From the NCBI GenBank assembly GCA_012031145.1, contig JAAUUH010000019.1, positions 1 to 36,407 on the forward strand: DNA of 36,407 nt, given 5' to 3'. A program made the position numbers and the translations under genes. Below the pieces are notes generated by a model, which saw only the letters and a program-made list of their open reading frames with translations, had not been told where the DNA came from and searched no databases. Source of the stretch: Oscillatoriales cyanobacterium SM2_2_1 (GTDB lineage Bacteria; Cyanobacteriota; Cyanobacteriia; Pseudanabaenales; Pseudanabaenaceae). Below are positions 1-9,830 of this stretch, one piece after another (position 1 is the stretch's first letter; each line of letters opens with the position of its first letter).

Positions 1-127
1 CTAGTAAGCAGGGAATCATCAGTACGCCGAACCAACCAATGTAAAGGCGGTTTTCGGTGCTGGTGACCCACTGGCAGAACTGTTCCCACACGGAGGCGCT
101 TTCGCGCCGTTGTACGGCGGTTGTCAT
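1..127 (-). CDS. psbA: Photosystem II D1 protein, N-terminal part (cut by window edge)
   Basis: The minus strand from the ATG at 127 encodes 42 residues beginning [20 protein letters not shown] and continuing with [19 protein letters not shown]. This matches the highly conserved amino terminus of D1, including the start of the first membrane helix. D1 is the photosystem II reaction-centre core subunit; it sits in the thylakoid membrane and helps bind the manganese cluster, chlorophylls and quinone B. The rest of the gene lies beyond position 1. An AGGA is seen about 12 bases upstream of the ATG, and a good sigma-70-type promoter lies upstream. Cyanobacteria usually carry several psbA copies, and this fragment cannot show which D1 isoform it is. 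Confidence 0.97.
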   Translation of the reverse strand, partial: MTTAVQRRESASVWEQFCQWVTSTENRLYIGWFGVLMIPCLL

Positions 128-190
128 AATGGCTGATTATCCTAATGAAATAGAGTTATGAATTTCCCGGCTATTGCTGGGTGTAGTAGT

Positions 191-219
191 AATCTAGTCT
201 ATTCATTTTGTTTTGTAAA
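191..219 (-). promoter_or_regulatory. psbA promoter (-35/-10)
   Basis: On the minus strand there is a TTTACA hexamer (214-219), a 17-base spacer and TAGATT (191-196). This fits a group-1 sigma factor promoter and would give a leader of about 55-60 bases before the psbA ATG. The leader is A/T-rich, as is usual for psbA. The assignment comes from hexamer match, exact spacing and position; the transcription start is inferred. Confidence 0.65.
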
Positions 220-384
220 CACCTCTTGCGTAGGGATGTGTCCCGGTGCATAGATTTCTATGCCGGAGAGTCATCTCTGGCAAGCTAATTGTTGTAAAAA
301 GTGATTAACATGATCGCGTAACTTTTGGTTGTTTCAGAGATACTCCCTAGGGAGGAGCGTGAACGTAGTAATGGAAGCATACCC

Positions 385-1191
385 ATGGTGAAGTTCTTAG
401 GTGTTGCGTTTCTAATAGTTGGCATGGTTCTGGAGTTGATCCGGCGGAGCAACGCGGCAAAGTTATTGAGCTTAAAGTCGGCCAATGCAACGACAGTGCA
501 AGATTTGCTGGCAATTTCCCAACACGTTGCTAGTGAGATCGGAGGTGGTAACCTGCGAGAATATGTCAAGGTTCGAGGTAGGGCAACTTGTGCTGAGCCA
601 CTGCGATCAGAGTTGAAACATGAGCTCTGTATTTATTATCGAATGTCTGTGATGCGGGTTTACGAAGAATTAGTTGTCAAGATGGACGAAAACGGGAATC
701 GCCTTGAAGAACTTGAGCGCCGCGAGGAGTGTGTTGCCGGTAACACTCGGATGATTCCATTTCAGCTCGATGACGGTACAGGGGTATTGAACGTGGATCC
801 AGAGGGAAGTGACATAGAGACTGTGCAAGTCATGGGTGAATTTCGCGAGCACCATGACAATGGCAGTTTCATTGAGTTGGGAGTTACCTCGGGGCAACCC
901 AATGTCACTAATTCACCTCAGAGTGGAAAAACCCTGGGATACCGATATGAGGAGTACATTGTTCCTCTGGGGCGAGACCTTTTAGTGCTGGGGACTGCCG
1001 TGGATCGCGGGGAAAAAGTGACTGTGCGCAAGCCAACTGAACCTGGCAAGAAATTCCTAATAACTTTTCAAGATGAGGAAGTATTGACGGAGTCTATGCT
1101 CAAAACGTTACGCGGTGCCAAATGGGGAATGGCAATCTGCTTGGGGGCTGGTGCCTTACTAACGATAGTTGGTGTGGTGACGGGGAAATAA
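385..1191 (+). CDS. BAM/GIDE-domain membrane protein (bacterial relative of MUL1/MAPL, no RING)
   Basis: This 268-residue protein has an N-terminal membrane segment directly after the start (VKFLGVAFLIVGMVLELI), a soluble middle region and a second membrane segment close to the C-terminus (MAICLGAGALLTIVGVV). The middle region resembles the GIDE or 'beside a membrane' domain found between the two membrane helices of the mitochondrial ubiquitin/SUMO ligase MUL1/MAPL. Databases often label bacterial members 'E3 ubiquitin ligase', but no RING finger cysteine/histidine pattern is present, so ligase activity should not be assumed. I chose the ATG at 385 because the open frame before it begins at a TTG (325) and only adds a charged leader. 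No strong Shine-Dalgarno is visible. Its cellular role is unknown. tilS follows after 25 bases on the same strand. Confidence 0.72.
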   Translation: MVKFLGVAFLIVGMVLELIRRSNAAKLLSLKSANATTVQDLLAISQHVASEIGGGNLREYVKVRGRATCAEPLRSELKHELCIYYRMSVMRVYEELVVKMDENGNRLEELERREECVAGNTRMIPFQLDDGTGVLNVDPEGSDIETVQVMGEFREHHDNGSFIELGVTSGQPNVTNSPQSGKTLGYRYEEYIVPLGRDLLVLGTAVDRGEKVTVRKPTEPGKKFLITFQDEEVLTESMLKTLRGAKWGMAICLGAGALLTIVGVVTGK

Positions 1192-1216
1192 TCGCCTCAG
1201 GAACTAGCTAAAAGGC

Positions 1217-2224
1217 ATGTTTAAGTCTGTCCGCGCTAAGTTTTATCGCACGTTGCACCAAAATCCAGAGCTTTTACCGCCCTCTATCCGTATGTTGCTG
1301 GCAATTTCTGGAGGGCAGGACTCCCAATGTATGCTGCACTTGTGTGTTGCAGCACAGAAACGTTGGCAATGGAAACTAGCGATCGCCCATTGCGATCATC
1401 GTTGGCGTGCTGATTCGACGGCTAATGCAGAGTTTGTTGCTAAGCAATCTGCGGATTTGGGGATTCCGTTTCATTTGGCGACAGCGAAGGAGATCCCAAG
1501 TTCCGAGTCTAAGGCTAGGGAGTGGCGCTATGAGGCGTTGACGGTGATCGCCCAAAAGCATCAATTCAGCCACGTGGTCACGGGGCACACCTTGAGTGAT
1601 CAAGCAGAAACAGTGCTCTACAATCTGATTCGTGGTAGTGGTGCGGAGGGACTTTCGGGTATAGCCCTTCAGCGATGGCTTACTGACAGTGTGAAGCTGG
1701 TGCGCCCTTTGCTTAAGGTTAGTCGGGATGAAACAGGGCAATTCTGTCAAGAACGGGACATTCCCGTTTGGTGGGATCATACCAACGAAGATCTTAACTA
1801 CCGGCGAAATCATCTTCGTTCCCAAGTGATGCCCTACCTTAAAGACCATTTTAACCTTCAGGCAGAAGTGGCGATCGCCCAGACGGCAGAGCTTTTAGCC
1901 GCTGAATCCGAATATTTAACAGCCGAGGCCCAGCGGGTTTTTGAATCGATGGTTGACCGAAACCTCCCCTGTGCACTGAAGCAGTCGGCAGTCCAAGCAC
2001 TACCCTTAGCACTACAAAGGCGGGTACTTCGCCATTTCTTACAATTGCATACAGGGGGTGGCGGGAATTTCGATCAAGTTGAGTGTATGCGGGCAATTTT
2101 GCCCTACTCCACGGGTAGAACTTCCCTACTAGCTAAGGGAGTATGGGCTGAAGTCCAAGGCGATCACCTTCTTATGATCAAAGAGGGGATGATAGATGGT
2201 GGCGTACCCCAGCTTGATCCCTAA
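1217..2224 (+). CDS. tilS: tRNA(Ile)-lysidine synthase TilS
   Basis: The enzyme uses ATP and lysine to convert C34 of the CAU-anticodon tRNA-Ile to lysidine, so that the tRNA reads AUA and is charged with isoleucine. The N-terminus has the PP-loop ATP-binding motif SGGQDS at about residue 30, followed by the family segments HCDHRWR, GHTLSDQAETVL and NLIRGSGAEGL. At 335 residues it is normal for the cyanobacterial form, which is shorter than the E. coli enzyme at the C-terminus. The ATG at 1217 is preceded by AAAAGG. It may be cotranscribed with the upstream membrane protein gene. The reading frame is intact. Confidence 0.95.
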   Translation: MFKSVRAKFYRTLHQNPELLPPSIRMLLAISGGQDSQCMLHLCVAAQKRWQWKLAIAHCDHRWRADSTANAEFVAKQSADLGIPFHLATAKEIPSSESKAREWRYEALTVIAQKHQFSHVVTGHTLSDQAETVLYNLIRGSGAEGLSGIALQRWLTDSVKLVRPLLKVSRDETGQFCQERDIPVWWDHTNEDLNYRRNHLRSQVMPYLKDHFNLQAEVAIAQTAELLAAESEYLTAEAQRVFESMVDRNLPCALKQSAVQALPLALQRRVLRHFLQLHTGGGGNFDQVECMRAILPYSTGRTSLLAKGVWAEVQGDHLLMIKEGMIDGGVPQLDP

Positions 2225-2436
2225 AAAATTAATGTCTATTTCGTTGCAAATCGGCTGTTTTTTATGAAAAATCATTTTTATTTCATACTTTTGATGAACC
2301 GCCTTTGTATCCTTGCACACATCAAAGGCTGATCACTTCTAGCTTTTTGGGCTGTTGCCACAGCGGGATCGTCCTAGGGACAGAGTAGTTTTTTCATGTT
2401 TTCATGACATTATATTCGTATATTTTGTTACAGCTT

Positions 2437-2456
2437 TTCAAAGTCCCCCGTAGAAT
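2437..2456 (+). promoter_or_regulatory. Possible promoter of the DUF4327 gene
   Basis: The 256-base gap after tilS is A/T-rich. Near its end, TAGAAT (2451-2456) could serve as a -10 element about 25 bases before the DUF4327 ATG. A 17-base spacing would place a weak -35 (TTACAG-like) around 2428-2433. Only the -10 is reasonably convincing; I see no other feature in this gap. Confidence 0.25.
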
Positions 2457-2480
2457 AAAGGCAATTAAGCAGGAAAAGTC

Positions 2481-2702
2481 ATGGTTCAGTTGTTACAAAT
2501 CTCCATTGAAGCAATTCGCGACGAGGCCCGTCACCTCTTGGAGTGCGGCACTGTGCGAAGGAATGAGCAAATCTTGTCTTTATGTCGTTTTTATGGCGAT
2601 CGCGACTGGAATGTTGTGGAGCACGAGCTAGAGTTGCATCAGTATCTATTACGGGATCAGATTAGTGATCTACTGGGGCAAGAAAACTGGTCCGATGATT
2701 AG
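2481..2702 (+). CDS. DUF4327 family protein
   Basis: This 73-residue protein matches the cyanobacterial DUF4327 family, whose members show an IRDEAR segment, a conserved tryptophan (here DWNVVE) and a YLLRDQISDLLG block near the end. The family has no established function. There are no membrane segments or signal peptide; the protein is acidic and probably soluble. The ATG at 2481 follows a purine-rich AGGAAAAG sequence. It stands alone between tilS and the cyanophycinase gene. A longer reading frame starting at 2404 in another phase overlaps it but resembles nothing. Confidence 0.85.
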   Translation: MVQLLQISIEAIRDEARHLLECGTVRRNEQILSLCRFYGDRDWNVVEHELELHQYLLRDQISDLLGQENWSDD

Positions 2703-2803
2703 ACTTGGGGTTACGGGCTGTCGATTGTCATTCTATTCGTGCCATGATTTAATGTGATGCCTAGATTTAGGTTGTGCGTGGCTCGAGTAGTGTAGGTAGG
2801 GGA

Positions 2804-3617
2804 ATGACACAATCATTCAAGTCTGCTGTGATGGTGATCGGCGGCGGCGAAGATAAGGTTCAAGATCGCAAGATTCTCAAAGCTTTTATTGAGCATGCAG
2901 GTGGCTCTCAAGCACGGGTGGCCATCATTCCCTGTGCTTCCCGTGAGCCTGATGTCATTGGAAAAATTTACAGTGACATTTTTGCCGACTTGCGCGCTGA
3001 GTTTGTGCAAGTTTGGGACATTCGAGAGCGCCCCGGCACAGCCAAGAAGAAGCTGAAAAGCTAGTTCAAGACTTTACTGGAGTATTCATGACTGGTGGCG
3101 ATCAGTTGCGCTTGACCAGTTTGATAGCAGATACCCACTTGACCAATGCGATCCGGCAGCTAATTGCTCAAGAAGCGCTGGTTTTGGCAGGCACCAGCGC
3201 AGGGGCAGCGGTGATGGGAGCGGAGATGATTTCTGGCGGTGGTAGTGGTGAGTCTCCCCAGAAGCAGCTGGTGACGATGGGAACTGGGCTGAGTTTTCTG
3301 CCAGATATCTTGGTTGATCAGCATTTCCACAATCGCAACCGTATGGCCAGGTTGCTAACGGCGATCGCGCCCATCCCGAGAAGCTCGGTGTGGGAATCGA
3401 TGAAGATACTGTGGCCATTTTTGAGTCCGATCAAATTTTGAAGGTGATGGGACGGGGCACGGTGACCATTGTTGATCCGGGAGAAGTCTCCTACAGCAAC
3501 CAGGTGTGGGTGAGCCATGATGCGCCGCTAACGATCCATAACTTGCGGGTACACATATTGAGTGCTGGAAGTAAGTATCACCTACAAAAACGGATTCCCA
3601 TTAGTCCTAGTGTTTAG
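2804..3617 (+). CDS. cphB: Cyanophycinase (two single-base frameshifts in this sequence)
   Basis: Cyanophycinase is a cytoplasmic serine peptidase that degrades the storage polymer cyanophycin to beta-Asp-Arg dipeptides. The three phases together give MVIGGGEDK near the start, DIRER, TGGDQ, the catalytic-serine motif GTSAGA, DQHFHNRNR and GIDEDTA, in correct order. The frame breaks twice. The first break is at the C-run 3031-3034, where one more C gives RPRHSQEEAEKL. The second is at the C-run 3370-3372, where one more C gives APHPEKLG. Adding one base at each yields 271 residues, the usual length for this family. The second break is one base from a GCGATCGC site. The ATG at 2804 has AGGGGA just before it. 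The cyanophycin synthetase gene is not in the window. Sequencing deletions are more likely than a pseudogene. Confidence 0.9.
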
Positions 3618-3648
3618 GATATTTGATTTAGATGCTCACCGCTCTTCT

Positions 3649-3655
3649 AAGGAGG
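3649..3655 (+). promoter_or_regulatory. Strong Shine-Dalgarno AAGGAGG before the CobW-type gene
   Basis: AAGGAGG lies seven bases before the ATG at 3663 and is the closest match to the anti-Shine-Dalgarno that I noticed in the window. It fixes this start over the in-frame ATG two codons later. Confidence 0.75.
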
Positions 3656-3662
3656 TTTACTG

Positions 3663-4682
3663 ATGTCGATGCCGTCTATACCAATTGTTGATGTGCCCAA
3701 GCGGGGAATGCCAGTAACGATTATTACGGGTTTTTTAGGCAGCGGAAAAACTACACTACTTAATCACATTCTACAGAACCAGCAAGACCTTAAGGCAGCT
3801 ATTTTGGTCAATGAGTTTGGGGACATCAATATAGACAGCCAACTCCTGATTTCAGTAGACGAAACAATGATGGAACTCAGCAATGGCTGTATTTGCTGCA
3901 CGATTAATGATGGGCTTATAGAAGCAGTTTATAACGTTTTGGAACGGGGCGATCGCATCGACTGCATGATTATTGAAACAACGGGAGTGGCTGACCCATT
4001 GCCAATTGCGCTCACTTTTTTGGGGACAGAGCTAAAGCATCTGACGCGACTCGATTCCATTTTGACCGTAATTGATGCTGAGGCATTTACGGAAGAGCAT
4101 TTCCAGAGTGAAGCAGCCTACAGCCAGATGATGTACGGCGATATTATTATTCTTAATAAAACGGATTTAGCTGCCCCTGAGAAAGTTTCCCAACTGGAAC
4201 ACTACATCATGGAAGAGAAGAAAAAGGCCCGCATTTTGCGCTCGGAGCATGGAGTGGTTCCGCTGCCCCTGATTCTCGATGTTCAAGCAGATGTAACGCC
4301 TTTGTTGACGGCGCAGAAAAACGACCACCACCATGGACATCATAGTCATGATCATGAGCATCACCACCACCACGATCATGATCATGGTCACCTAGAGAAT
4401 GATGGATTTGTCGCGGTTTCCTTTGAGAGCGATCGCCCCTTCGTCTTAGATTATTTCCAGAATTTTTTGGATCATGAACTGCCAAATGACGTGTTTCGTG
4501 CCAAGGGGGTTTTGAACTTTGTCGAAGTGCCCAACCGTTACATTTTTCAGCTCAGTGGCAAACGCTATGAACTGAAAACCGACGACCGGCAGAAGCCCCT
4601 GCATAATCAGTTGGTATTTATTGGGCGAAATTTAGACCGGGAGCAGATCATTAAGGATCTTAACGCTTGTGTTGCCCGCTAA
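3663..4682 (+). CDS. CobW/COG0523-type GTPase with His-rich metal-binding loop
   Basis: This is a G3E-family GTPase of 339 residues. It has a Walker A/P-loop GFLGSGKT (residues 23-30), the signature metal-binding motif GCICC (75-79), the guanine-specificity motif NKTD around residue 166, and a CobW C-terminal domain. Between the two domains, at about residues 221-243, is a very dense histidine/aspartate stretch in which over half the residues are His. Such GTPases act as metal chaperones that insert Zn, Co or Ni into client enzymes, and the His-rich loop suggests zinc buffering. The substrate cannot be decided here; no metal-transport gene or visible Zur box is next to it. The start at 3663 is set by a strong AAGGAGG Shine-Dalgarno. 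Confidence 0.9.
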   Translation: MSMPSIPIVDVPKRGMPVTIITGFLGSGKTTLLNHILQNQQDLKAAILVNEFGDINIDSQLLISVDETMMELSNGCICCTINDGLIEAVYNVLERGDRIDCMIIETTGVADPLPIALTFLGTELKHLTRLDSILTVIDAEAFTEEHFQSEAAYSQMMYGDIIILNKTDLAAPEKVSQLEHYIMEEKKKARILRSEHGVVPLPLILDVQADVTPLLTAQKNDHHHGHHSHDHEHHHHHDHDHGHLENDGFVAVSFESDRPFVLDYFQNFLDHELPNDVFRAKGVLNFVEVPNRYIFQLSGKRYELKTDDRQKPLHNQLVFIGRNLDREQIIKDLNACVAR

Positions 4683-4832
4683 GATAGGTGCGGACATCTG
4701 AACTCCTCCTTTTGTTTGGTCCTGTCATCTCTTTGAACGTTAGCTGAGATCTGGGATTCTGGTTTTATTGTTTATATAGTCAATTTAATTAAGAGCGAAA
4801 CAATTATAGTTGTTTTGAGTACTATTACTCCC

Positions 4833-4871
4833 CTCGCCCTTTCTAGGAGAGGGGCTGGGGGTGAGGGCGAG
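4833..4871. repeat. G/C-rich interspersed-type repeat with inverted ends
   Basis: In the 347-base gap between the convergent CobW-type and uvrB genes, CTCGCCCT (4833-4840) is matched by its exact reverse complement AGGGCGAG (4864-4871). Between them lies a purine-rich stretch containing GGAGAGGGGCTGGGGGTGAG. Similar 'gagagggg ctgggggtgaggg' sequences recur in many bacterial genomes as dispersed repeats. It might fold as a transcript end for either gene, but no T-run follows. I see nothing else in the gap. Confidence 0.5.
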
Positions 4872-5029
4872 ATTGTCTCAAATAAATCTGAAATAGCTAT
4901 AAAACAACAGCCGTAGCTCGCTTTCTTAGCTGCCGAGTTATAGCGTTGAATTATGCCATTGAATTATTAGGTTAGTCAGGACTAATTTCGATTCTGTCTC
5001 GAACTTTGAGGGGATCAGGCGACGGTGAT

Positions 5030-7030
5030 TCATGACTTACCGAGTAGCTGATTCCGTAGTTGCTTCAGGCGATCGCGATAGTGGGCAGCTTTTTCAAACT
5101 CTTGGTTCTTGGCGGCCTCTTTCATTTGCGCTTCGAGTTGGTCTATCAGATCGGGAATCTGGTCGAGGCTCAGGTTTTCCGGTTGGCTGACAAGGTATTC
5201 TAGCTGTTGCTCGTTGAGACGACGGGAGACGGCTAAAAAGTCCAAGATGGCATTATTGATTTTCTTGATAATGGGTTTAGGGGTAATGTTATGGGCAAGG
5301 TTGTGTTCGATTTGTAAAGCGCGCCGTCGCTCAGTTTCGCCGATGGCTTTTGTCATGCTGTCGGTCATGCGATCGGCATACATAATCACTTGACCGTTGA
5401 CGTTACGGGCGGCTCGACCGATGGTTTGGATCAGGGAGCGTTCAGCCCGAAGGAATCCTTCTTTGTCGGCATCGAGGATTGCCACCAGGGAGACCTCCGG
5501 CAAATCCAGTCCTTCACGCAGTAGGTTCACCCCAATCAGAACGTCGAATTCCCCTTGGCGCAGGGCTTGAAGAATTTCAATGCGCTCAATGGATTTAATG
5601 TCGGAGTGGAGGTACCGCACGGCAATGTGGCGCTCTTGAAAGTAGTTGGTCAAGTCTTCAGCCATGCGTTTGGTGAGGGTGGTGATCAAAACGCGTTCTT
5701 GGCGCTGGATTCGGATTTTAATTTCGCCGTAGAGGTCATCGACTTGTCCTTCAGAGGGGCGGACAAAGATTTCGGGATCGAGGACACCCGTGGGACGAAT
5801 GATTTGTTCGACGACCTGTTCAGAAATGTCTAATTCCCAGTCGCCCGGAGTAGCGGAAACAAAAACACATTGGGATACCTTATCCCAAAATTCTTCGGAC
5901 TTAAGGGGGCGGTTATCGGCGGCACTGGGGAGACGAAAGCCGTGGTCAATCAGGGTCATCTTTCGGGCGCGATCGCCGTTGTACATCCCGCGAATTTGGG
6001 GAATGGTAACGTGGGATTCATCGACGACAAGGAGCCAGTCTTGGAATGGGAAGTAATCTACAAGGCAGGCAGGCGGCTCACCAGCTTCTCGGCCGGCCAG
6101 GTGGCGAGAGTAGTTTTCTACCCCATTGCAGAAGCCGATTTCCCGCAGCAGCTCTAGATCATAGCGGGTGCGCTGCTCTAGGCGTTGGGCTTCGAGGAGT
6201 TGGTTGGCTTGGGTGAGTTGGTCGAGTCGGGCATCGAGTTCCTGTTGGATGGCGTCGCAGGCCAGTTGCAGTCGCTCTAGGGGCGTAACAAAGTGGCGAG
6301 CGGGATAGATGTTGAGCCCGTCGAGGCTCTGGAGGATTTCGCCAGTTACAGGATCGACGTAACGGATGGCGTCGATTTCATCGCCGAAAAATTCGACCCG
6401 GATAATCCGATCTTCGTAGGCGGGGCCAATTTCCAGGATGTCGCCTTTGACGCGAAACTTGCCACGACCCATTTCCACGTCGTTACGCTCGTACTGAATC
6501 ATGGTCAGATCCTTAAGCACTTGACGCTGATCTCGCTCTTCCCCAACTTTCAGGGAGAGGGCGGCGCGGAGGTACTCTTCAGGAATGCCCAAACCGTAGA
6601 TGCAACTGACGGAGGCTACCACGATCACATCTCGCCGCTCAAACAGCGATCGGGTGGCCGAGTGACGCAGCATGTCGATTTCATCGTTGATGGAGGCGGT
6701 TTTTTCGATATAGGTGTCGGTGACCGGGATGTAGGCTTCAGGCTGGTAGTAGTCGTAGTAGCTGATAAAGTATTCGACGGCGTTATGGGGGAAAAATTCC
6801 CGTAATTCGTTGCAGAGCTGGGCGGCTAGGGTTTTGTTGTGGGCCAGGACAAGGGCAGGTTTTTGATACTGGGCGATCACACTGGCGATGGTCATGGTTT
6901 TGCCAGTGCCGGTGGCCCCAAGGAGGGTTTGGAAGCGGTTGCCTTGGTGGAGTCCTTGGAGCAGTTGGGCGATCGCCCTGGGTTGGTCGGCGGTCGGCTC
7001 AAAAGGGGCGGACAAATGGAACTCTGGCAT
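5030..7030 (-). CDS. uvrB: Excinuclease ABC subunit B (UvrB)
   Basis: UvrB is the damage-verifying helicase-like subunit of nucleotide excision repair; UvrA loads it and it recruits UvrC. At 666 residues it has the normal length. Visible features are Walker A GATGTGKT (residues 38-45), the beta-hairpin sequence [12 protein letters not shown] used to probe the DNA strands, the VVDESHVT Walker B-type motif, the helicase C-terminal block IGRAARN, and a C-terminal UVR motif ([19 protein letters not shown]) that binds UvrC. The frame is intact. It is the last gene of a minus-strand cluster; the rlmD stop lies about 20 bases upstream, so the two may be cotranscribed. Confidence 0.98.
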   Translation of the reverse strand: MPEFHLSAPFEPTADQPRAIAQLLQGLHQGNRFQTLLGATGTGKTMTIASVIAQYQKPALVLAHNKTLAAQLCNELREFFPHNAVEYFISYYDYYQPEAYIPVTDTYIEKTASINDEIDMLRHSATRSLFERRDVIVVASVSCIYGLGIPEEYLRAALSLKVGEERDQRQVLKDLTMIQYERNDVEMGRGKFRVKGDILEIGPAYEDRIIRVEFFGDEIDAIRYVDPVTGEILQSLDGLNIYPARHFVTPLERLQLACDAIQQELDARLDQLTQANQLLEAQRLEQRTRYDLELLREIGFCNGVENYSRHLAGREAGEPPACLVDYFPFQDWLLVVDESHVTIPQIRGMYNGDRARKMTLIDHGFRLPSAADNRPLKSEEFWDKVSQCVFVSATPGDWELDISEQVVEQIIRPTGVLDPEIFVRPSEGQVDDLYGEIKIRIQRQERVLITTLTKRMAEDLTNYFQERHIAVRYLHSDIKSIERIEILQALRQGEFDVLIGVNLLREGLDLPEVSLVAILDADKEGFLRAERSLIQTIGRAARNVNGQVIMYADRMTDSMTKAIGETERRRALQIEHNLAHNITPKPIIKKINNAILDFLAVSRRLNEQQLEYLVSQPENLSLDQIPDLIDQLEAQMKEAAKNQEFEKAAHYRDRLKQLRNQLLGKS

Positions 7031-7051
7031 GGCGGCGGAACATTAGTGCCT

Positions 7052-8433
7052 CTATTGTAGTGATTCTGGCTGGGTGCGGAGGAGGACGAGGGTTTCGACG
7101 TGGGTGGTTTGGGGAAAAAAGTCGAAGCCTTGCCAGGATTGAAGACCATAGGTACCATCGCTGCAGAGGGTCTGAAGGTCGCGGGCCAGGGTGGCGGGGT
7201 TGCAGCTAATGTAGGCGATTTGGGAGGAGCGCTGCTGGCGGAGGTGGCGCAGGACGCTGGGGGCACATCCCTTCCGGGGAGGGTCGAGGATAACAATGTC
7301 CGGGGGTGGGAGGGTGGGCAGAAGCTCTTCAACAGTTCCAGTGAGGAATCGGATGTTGGTGATGCCGTTGATCTGGGCGTTGTGTTGTCCCTGGGCTACG
7401 GCTTGGGGCTGCACTTCTAGGGCGATCGCCTCTTCGCAGTGGCGGGCCAGGGGCAGGGTGACGGTGCCGATCCCGGCGTAGGCATCGATGAGGGTACGGC
7501 AGTTGCGCCAGTCGAGCCCCTCTTGCAGAGCCGTGACAAGGGCTTCAGCTTGCTCGGTATGGATCTGGAAAAAGGTATCGCCCCGAAGATGAAATTCCAG
7601 ATCGAGAAACAGTTCCCGCAGGTAATCTCGACCGGCAATGAGGCTGGTTTCGGGGCCGAAAATAACATTCGTGCGGGCAGGATTGTGGTTAAGCAACACA
7701 CCGACGAGGTTGGGATAGCGTACGAGCCATGCTTGGGACTGTTCGAGGAGATGGGGCAGCGATCGCTCCTTGGAGGTGAGGGTGAGCAAGACTTCGCCCG
7801 TGTGGGCGCCCACCCGCAAGCTTAGGTGGCGCAATGCCCCCCGGTGGTAGCGCTCGTCGTAGATGGGCCAGCCACGGCTTTGCAGATCCAATTTCAGTTC
7901 GGCCAAAAAGGGATTGAGGCGCTCATCTTGGACAGGGCAGCGGTTGAGATTGATCAGCCTATGGCTATGGATTTGGAAGTATCCGGCCTTAACCCGCCCA
8001 TCGGTGCCTGCCGCAGGGGATAGCTGGCCTTATTGCGGTAGCCAAGGGGGTGGATCGCCCCACGGATTGGGAGTTGAGTGTGTTGGATCGTGTTGGCATC
8101 GAAGCCTCCGAGGCGTTGCAATGCCTGGGCAATGTGGGCGGCTTTGACGCGGAGCTGTCGGTCGTAGGACACCATTTGCCACTGACAGCCGCCGCATTTG
8201 TCGGCGACGATACAGGGAGGGCGGACGCGATCGCTAGAAGCCTCTAGCAATTCCACCAGCTCGGCCGTGGCCCAGTGGGACGTGGTTTTGATCAGCCGCA
8301 CTGTAACGCGATCGCCGGGAACGGTCTGGGGCACAAACACCACCAAACCTGCCAGCCGTCCTACCCCCGACCCGTCGGCGGCTAAGTCGTCAATAGTGAG
8401 CGTGTGGACCTCGGGGGGCGGGTTTGCGGTCAT
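7052..8433 (-). CDS. rlmD: 23S rRNA (uracil-C5)-methyltransferase RlmD/RumA family (one frameshift)
   Basis: The enzyme methylates C5 of a uracil in 23S rRNA using SAM. The N-terminal part, from the ATG at 8433, carries a TRAM-like domain and the iron-sulphur cluster cysteines (CGGCQWQ). The second part carries the SAM motif DAYAGIGTVTLPLA, the LDPPRKGC motif and the catalytic-cysteine motif YISCNPATLARDL. The two parts lie in different phases. Adding one base near 8007-8008 (GG to GGG on the coding strand) joins them through YPLRQGTDGRVKAGYFQIH and gives 460 residues, normal for the family. Its ATG overlaps the asnS stop by one base (TAATG), so translational coupling is likely. Family members differ in target (U747, U1939), so the site is not certain. 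Confidence 0.88.
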
Positions 8434-9824
8434 TAGAATTCCGCATTCTGGGGATAGCGGGGGAAGGGGATTACATCGCGGATGTTGCCCATGCCGGTCA
8501 TGAACTGCACCAACCGCTCAAACCCCAGCCCAAAGCCTGCGTGGGGCACACTACCAAAACGCCGCAGATCCAGATACCACCAGTAATCCTCGGGGTTTAG
8601 GCCCACTGATCGCATCCGTTGTTCCAAAACTTCCAACCGTTCTTCCCGCTGGGAGCCGCCAATGAGCTCACCGATCCCCGGAACCAGCACATCCATGGCC
8701 CGTACCGTTTGGCGCTGGGGATCAACCTGGTCATTGAGTCGCATATAAAAAGCTTTGATGTTAGCGGGGTAGTCCATCACTACCACCGGGCGTTGAAAGT
8801 GGACTTCCGCCAAGTAGCGCTCGTGCTCTGACTGCAAATCAATCCCCCAATGCACCGGGAACTCAAAGGCGTGACCACTGTGTTCTAAAAGGGCGATCGC
8901 CTCGGTATAGCTAATCCGGGCAAAGGGTTCGTCGATAATCTTGTGAGCGTTGTCCAGCACCCGGTCACTAATACGCTCCTGAAAAAAAGCCATATCCTCT
9001 GGGCACTGCTCTAGGACTGTGCGGAAGATGTGCTTCAGAAAAGCCTCTGCCAAATCCGCATCCCCTTCAAGGTCGCAGAATGCCATCTCCGGCTCCACCA
9101 TCCAAAATTCTGCTAGGTGCCGCGATGTGTTGGAATTCTCCGCCCGAAAGGTCGGCCCAAAGGTATAAACATTCGTCAACGCCATGGCCATAATCTCAGC
9201 TTCCAACTGGCCACTGACGGTCAAATAGGCTGGTCGCCCAAAGAAGTCTTCAGTAAAATCCAGCTTGGGGGGCAGGGCTGGTTGGGTTAAATCAAAGGCC
9301 GTAACCTGAAAGCGCTCCCCCGCCCCTTCGCAGTCGCTAACCGTGATCATCGGCGTGTGCACCCACAGAAAACCCCGTTCCTGAAAGAATTGATGCACAG
9401 CCATGGCGCAAGTATTCCGCACCCGAAATACGGCCCCAAAGGAGTTGGTGCGCGGTCGCAGGTGGGCAATTTCCCGCAGAAACTCAAAGGAGTGACGTTT
9501 TTTTTGCAACGGATAGGTTTCGGCATCGGCAGCGCCAACGAGGGTCAAGGTTTGGGCTTGAACTTCCACCCGTTGTCCTTTCCCCTGGGAGGCAACTAGG
9601 GTGCCAAGTACCTGCACCGCCGCCCCAGTGTTGACCTGTTTTAATGCGCCCCCTAGGGATTCCTGGACGACCACCACTTGGATGCTGGCCAGGCAGGAGC
9701 CGTCGTTGACTTCGAGGAACCCAACCCCCTTACCCTCTCGCTTAGTGCGTACCCATCCCTGAAGGGTGACTGCGGTGCCGATCTCGCCGGTTTTTAGCAG
9801 ATCGCCGACTCTTGTATGTGCCAT
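8433..9824 (-). CDS. asnS: Asparaginyl-tRNA synthetase
   Basis: This class II aminoacyl-tRNA synthetase charges tRNA-Asn. Its 463 residues begin with an OB-fold anticodon-binding domain (residues ~15-105). A class II catalytic domain follows, with motif 2 ([22 protein letters not shown]) and motif 3 ([13 protein letters not shown]). The sequence [17 protein letters not shown] separates it from aspartyl enzymes. The frame is intact. It lies six bases after the stop of a conserved 69-aa gene and directly overlaps rlmD, so it forms the core of a minus-strand operon ending in uvrB. Confidence 0.97.
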   Translation of the reverse strand: MAHTRVGDLLKTGEIGTAVTLQGWVRTKREGKGVGFLEVNDGSCLASIQVVVVQESLGGALKQVNTGAAVQVLGTLVASQGKGQRVEVQAQTLTLVGAADAETYPLQKKRHSFEFLREIAHLRPRTNSFGAVFRVRNTCAMAVHQFFQERGFLWVHTPMITVSDCEGAGERFQVTAFDLTQPALPPKLDFTEDFFGRPAYLTVSGQLEAEIMAMALTNVYTFGPTFRAENSNTSRHLAEFWMVEPEMAFCDLEGDADLAEAFLKHIFRTVLEQCPEDMAFFQERISDRVLDNAHKIIDEPFARISYTEAIALLEHSGHAFEFPVHWGIDLQSEHERYLAEVHFQRPVVVMDYPANIKAFYMRLNDQVDPQRQTVRAMDVLVPGIGELIGGSQREERLEVLEQRMRSVGLNPEDYWWYLDLRRFGSVPHAGFGLGFERLVQFMTGMGNIRDVIPFPRYPQNAEF

Positions 9825-9830
9825 GGACTC

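Noticed and set aside
1376-1849. 157-codon minus-strand frame opposite tilS
   Set aside because: Opposite conserved TilS motifs and without its own start signal or similarity.
2804-3617. cphB as a decayed pseudogene or programmed frameshift
   Set aside because: Both breaks need one added base, occur in C-runs, have no slippery-site pattern, and the repaired protein has the normal 271 residues with catalytic motifs intact.
6293-6805. 170-codon plus-strand frame opposite uvrB
   Set aside because: It lies wholly opposite a well-conserved gene; such mirror frames are common at this base composition.
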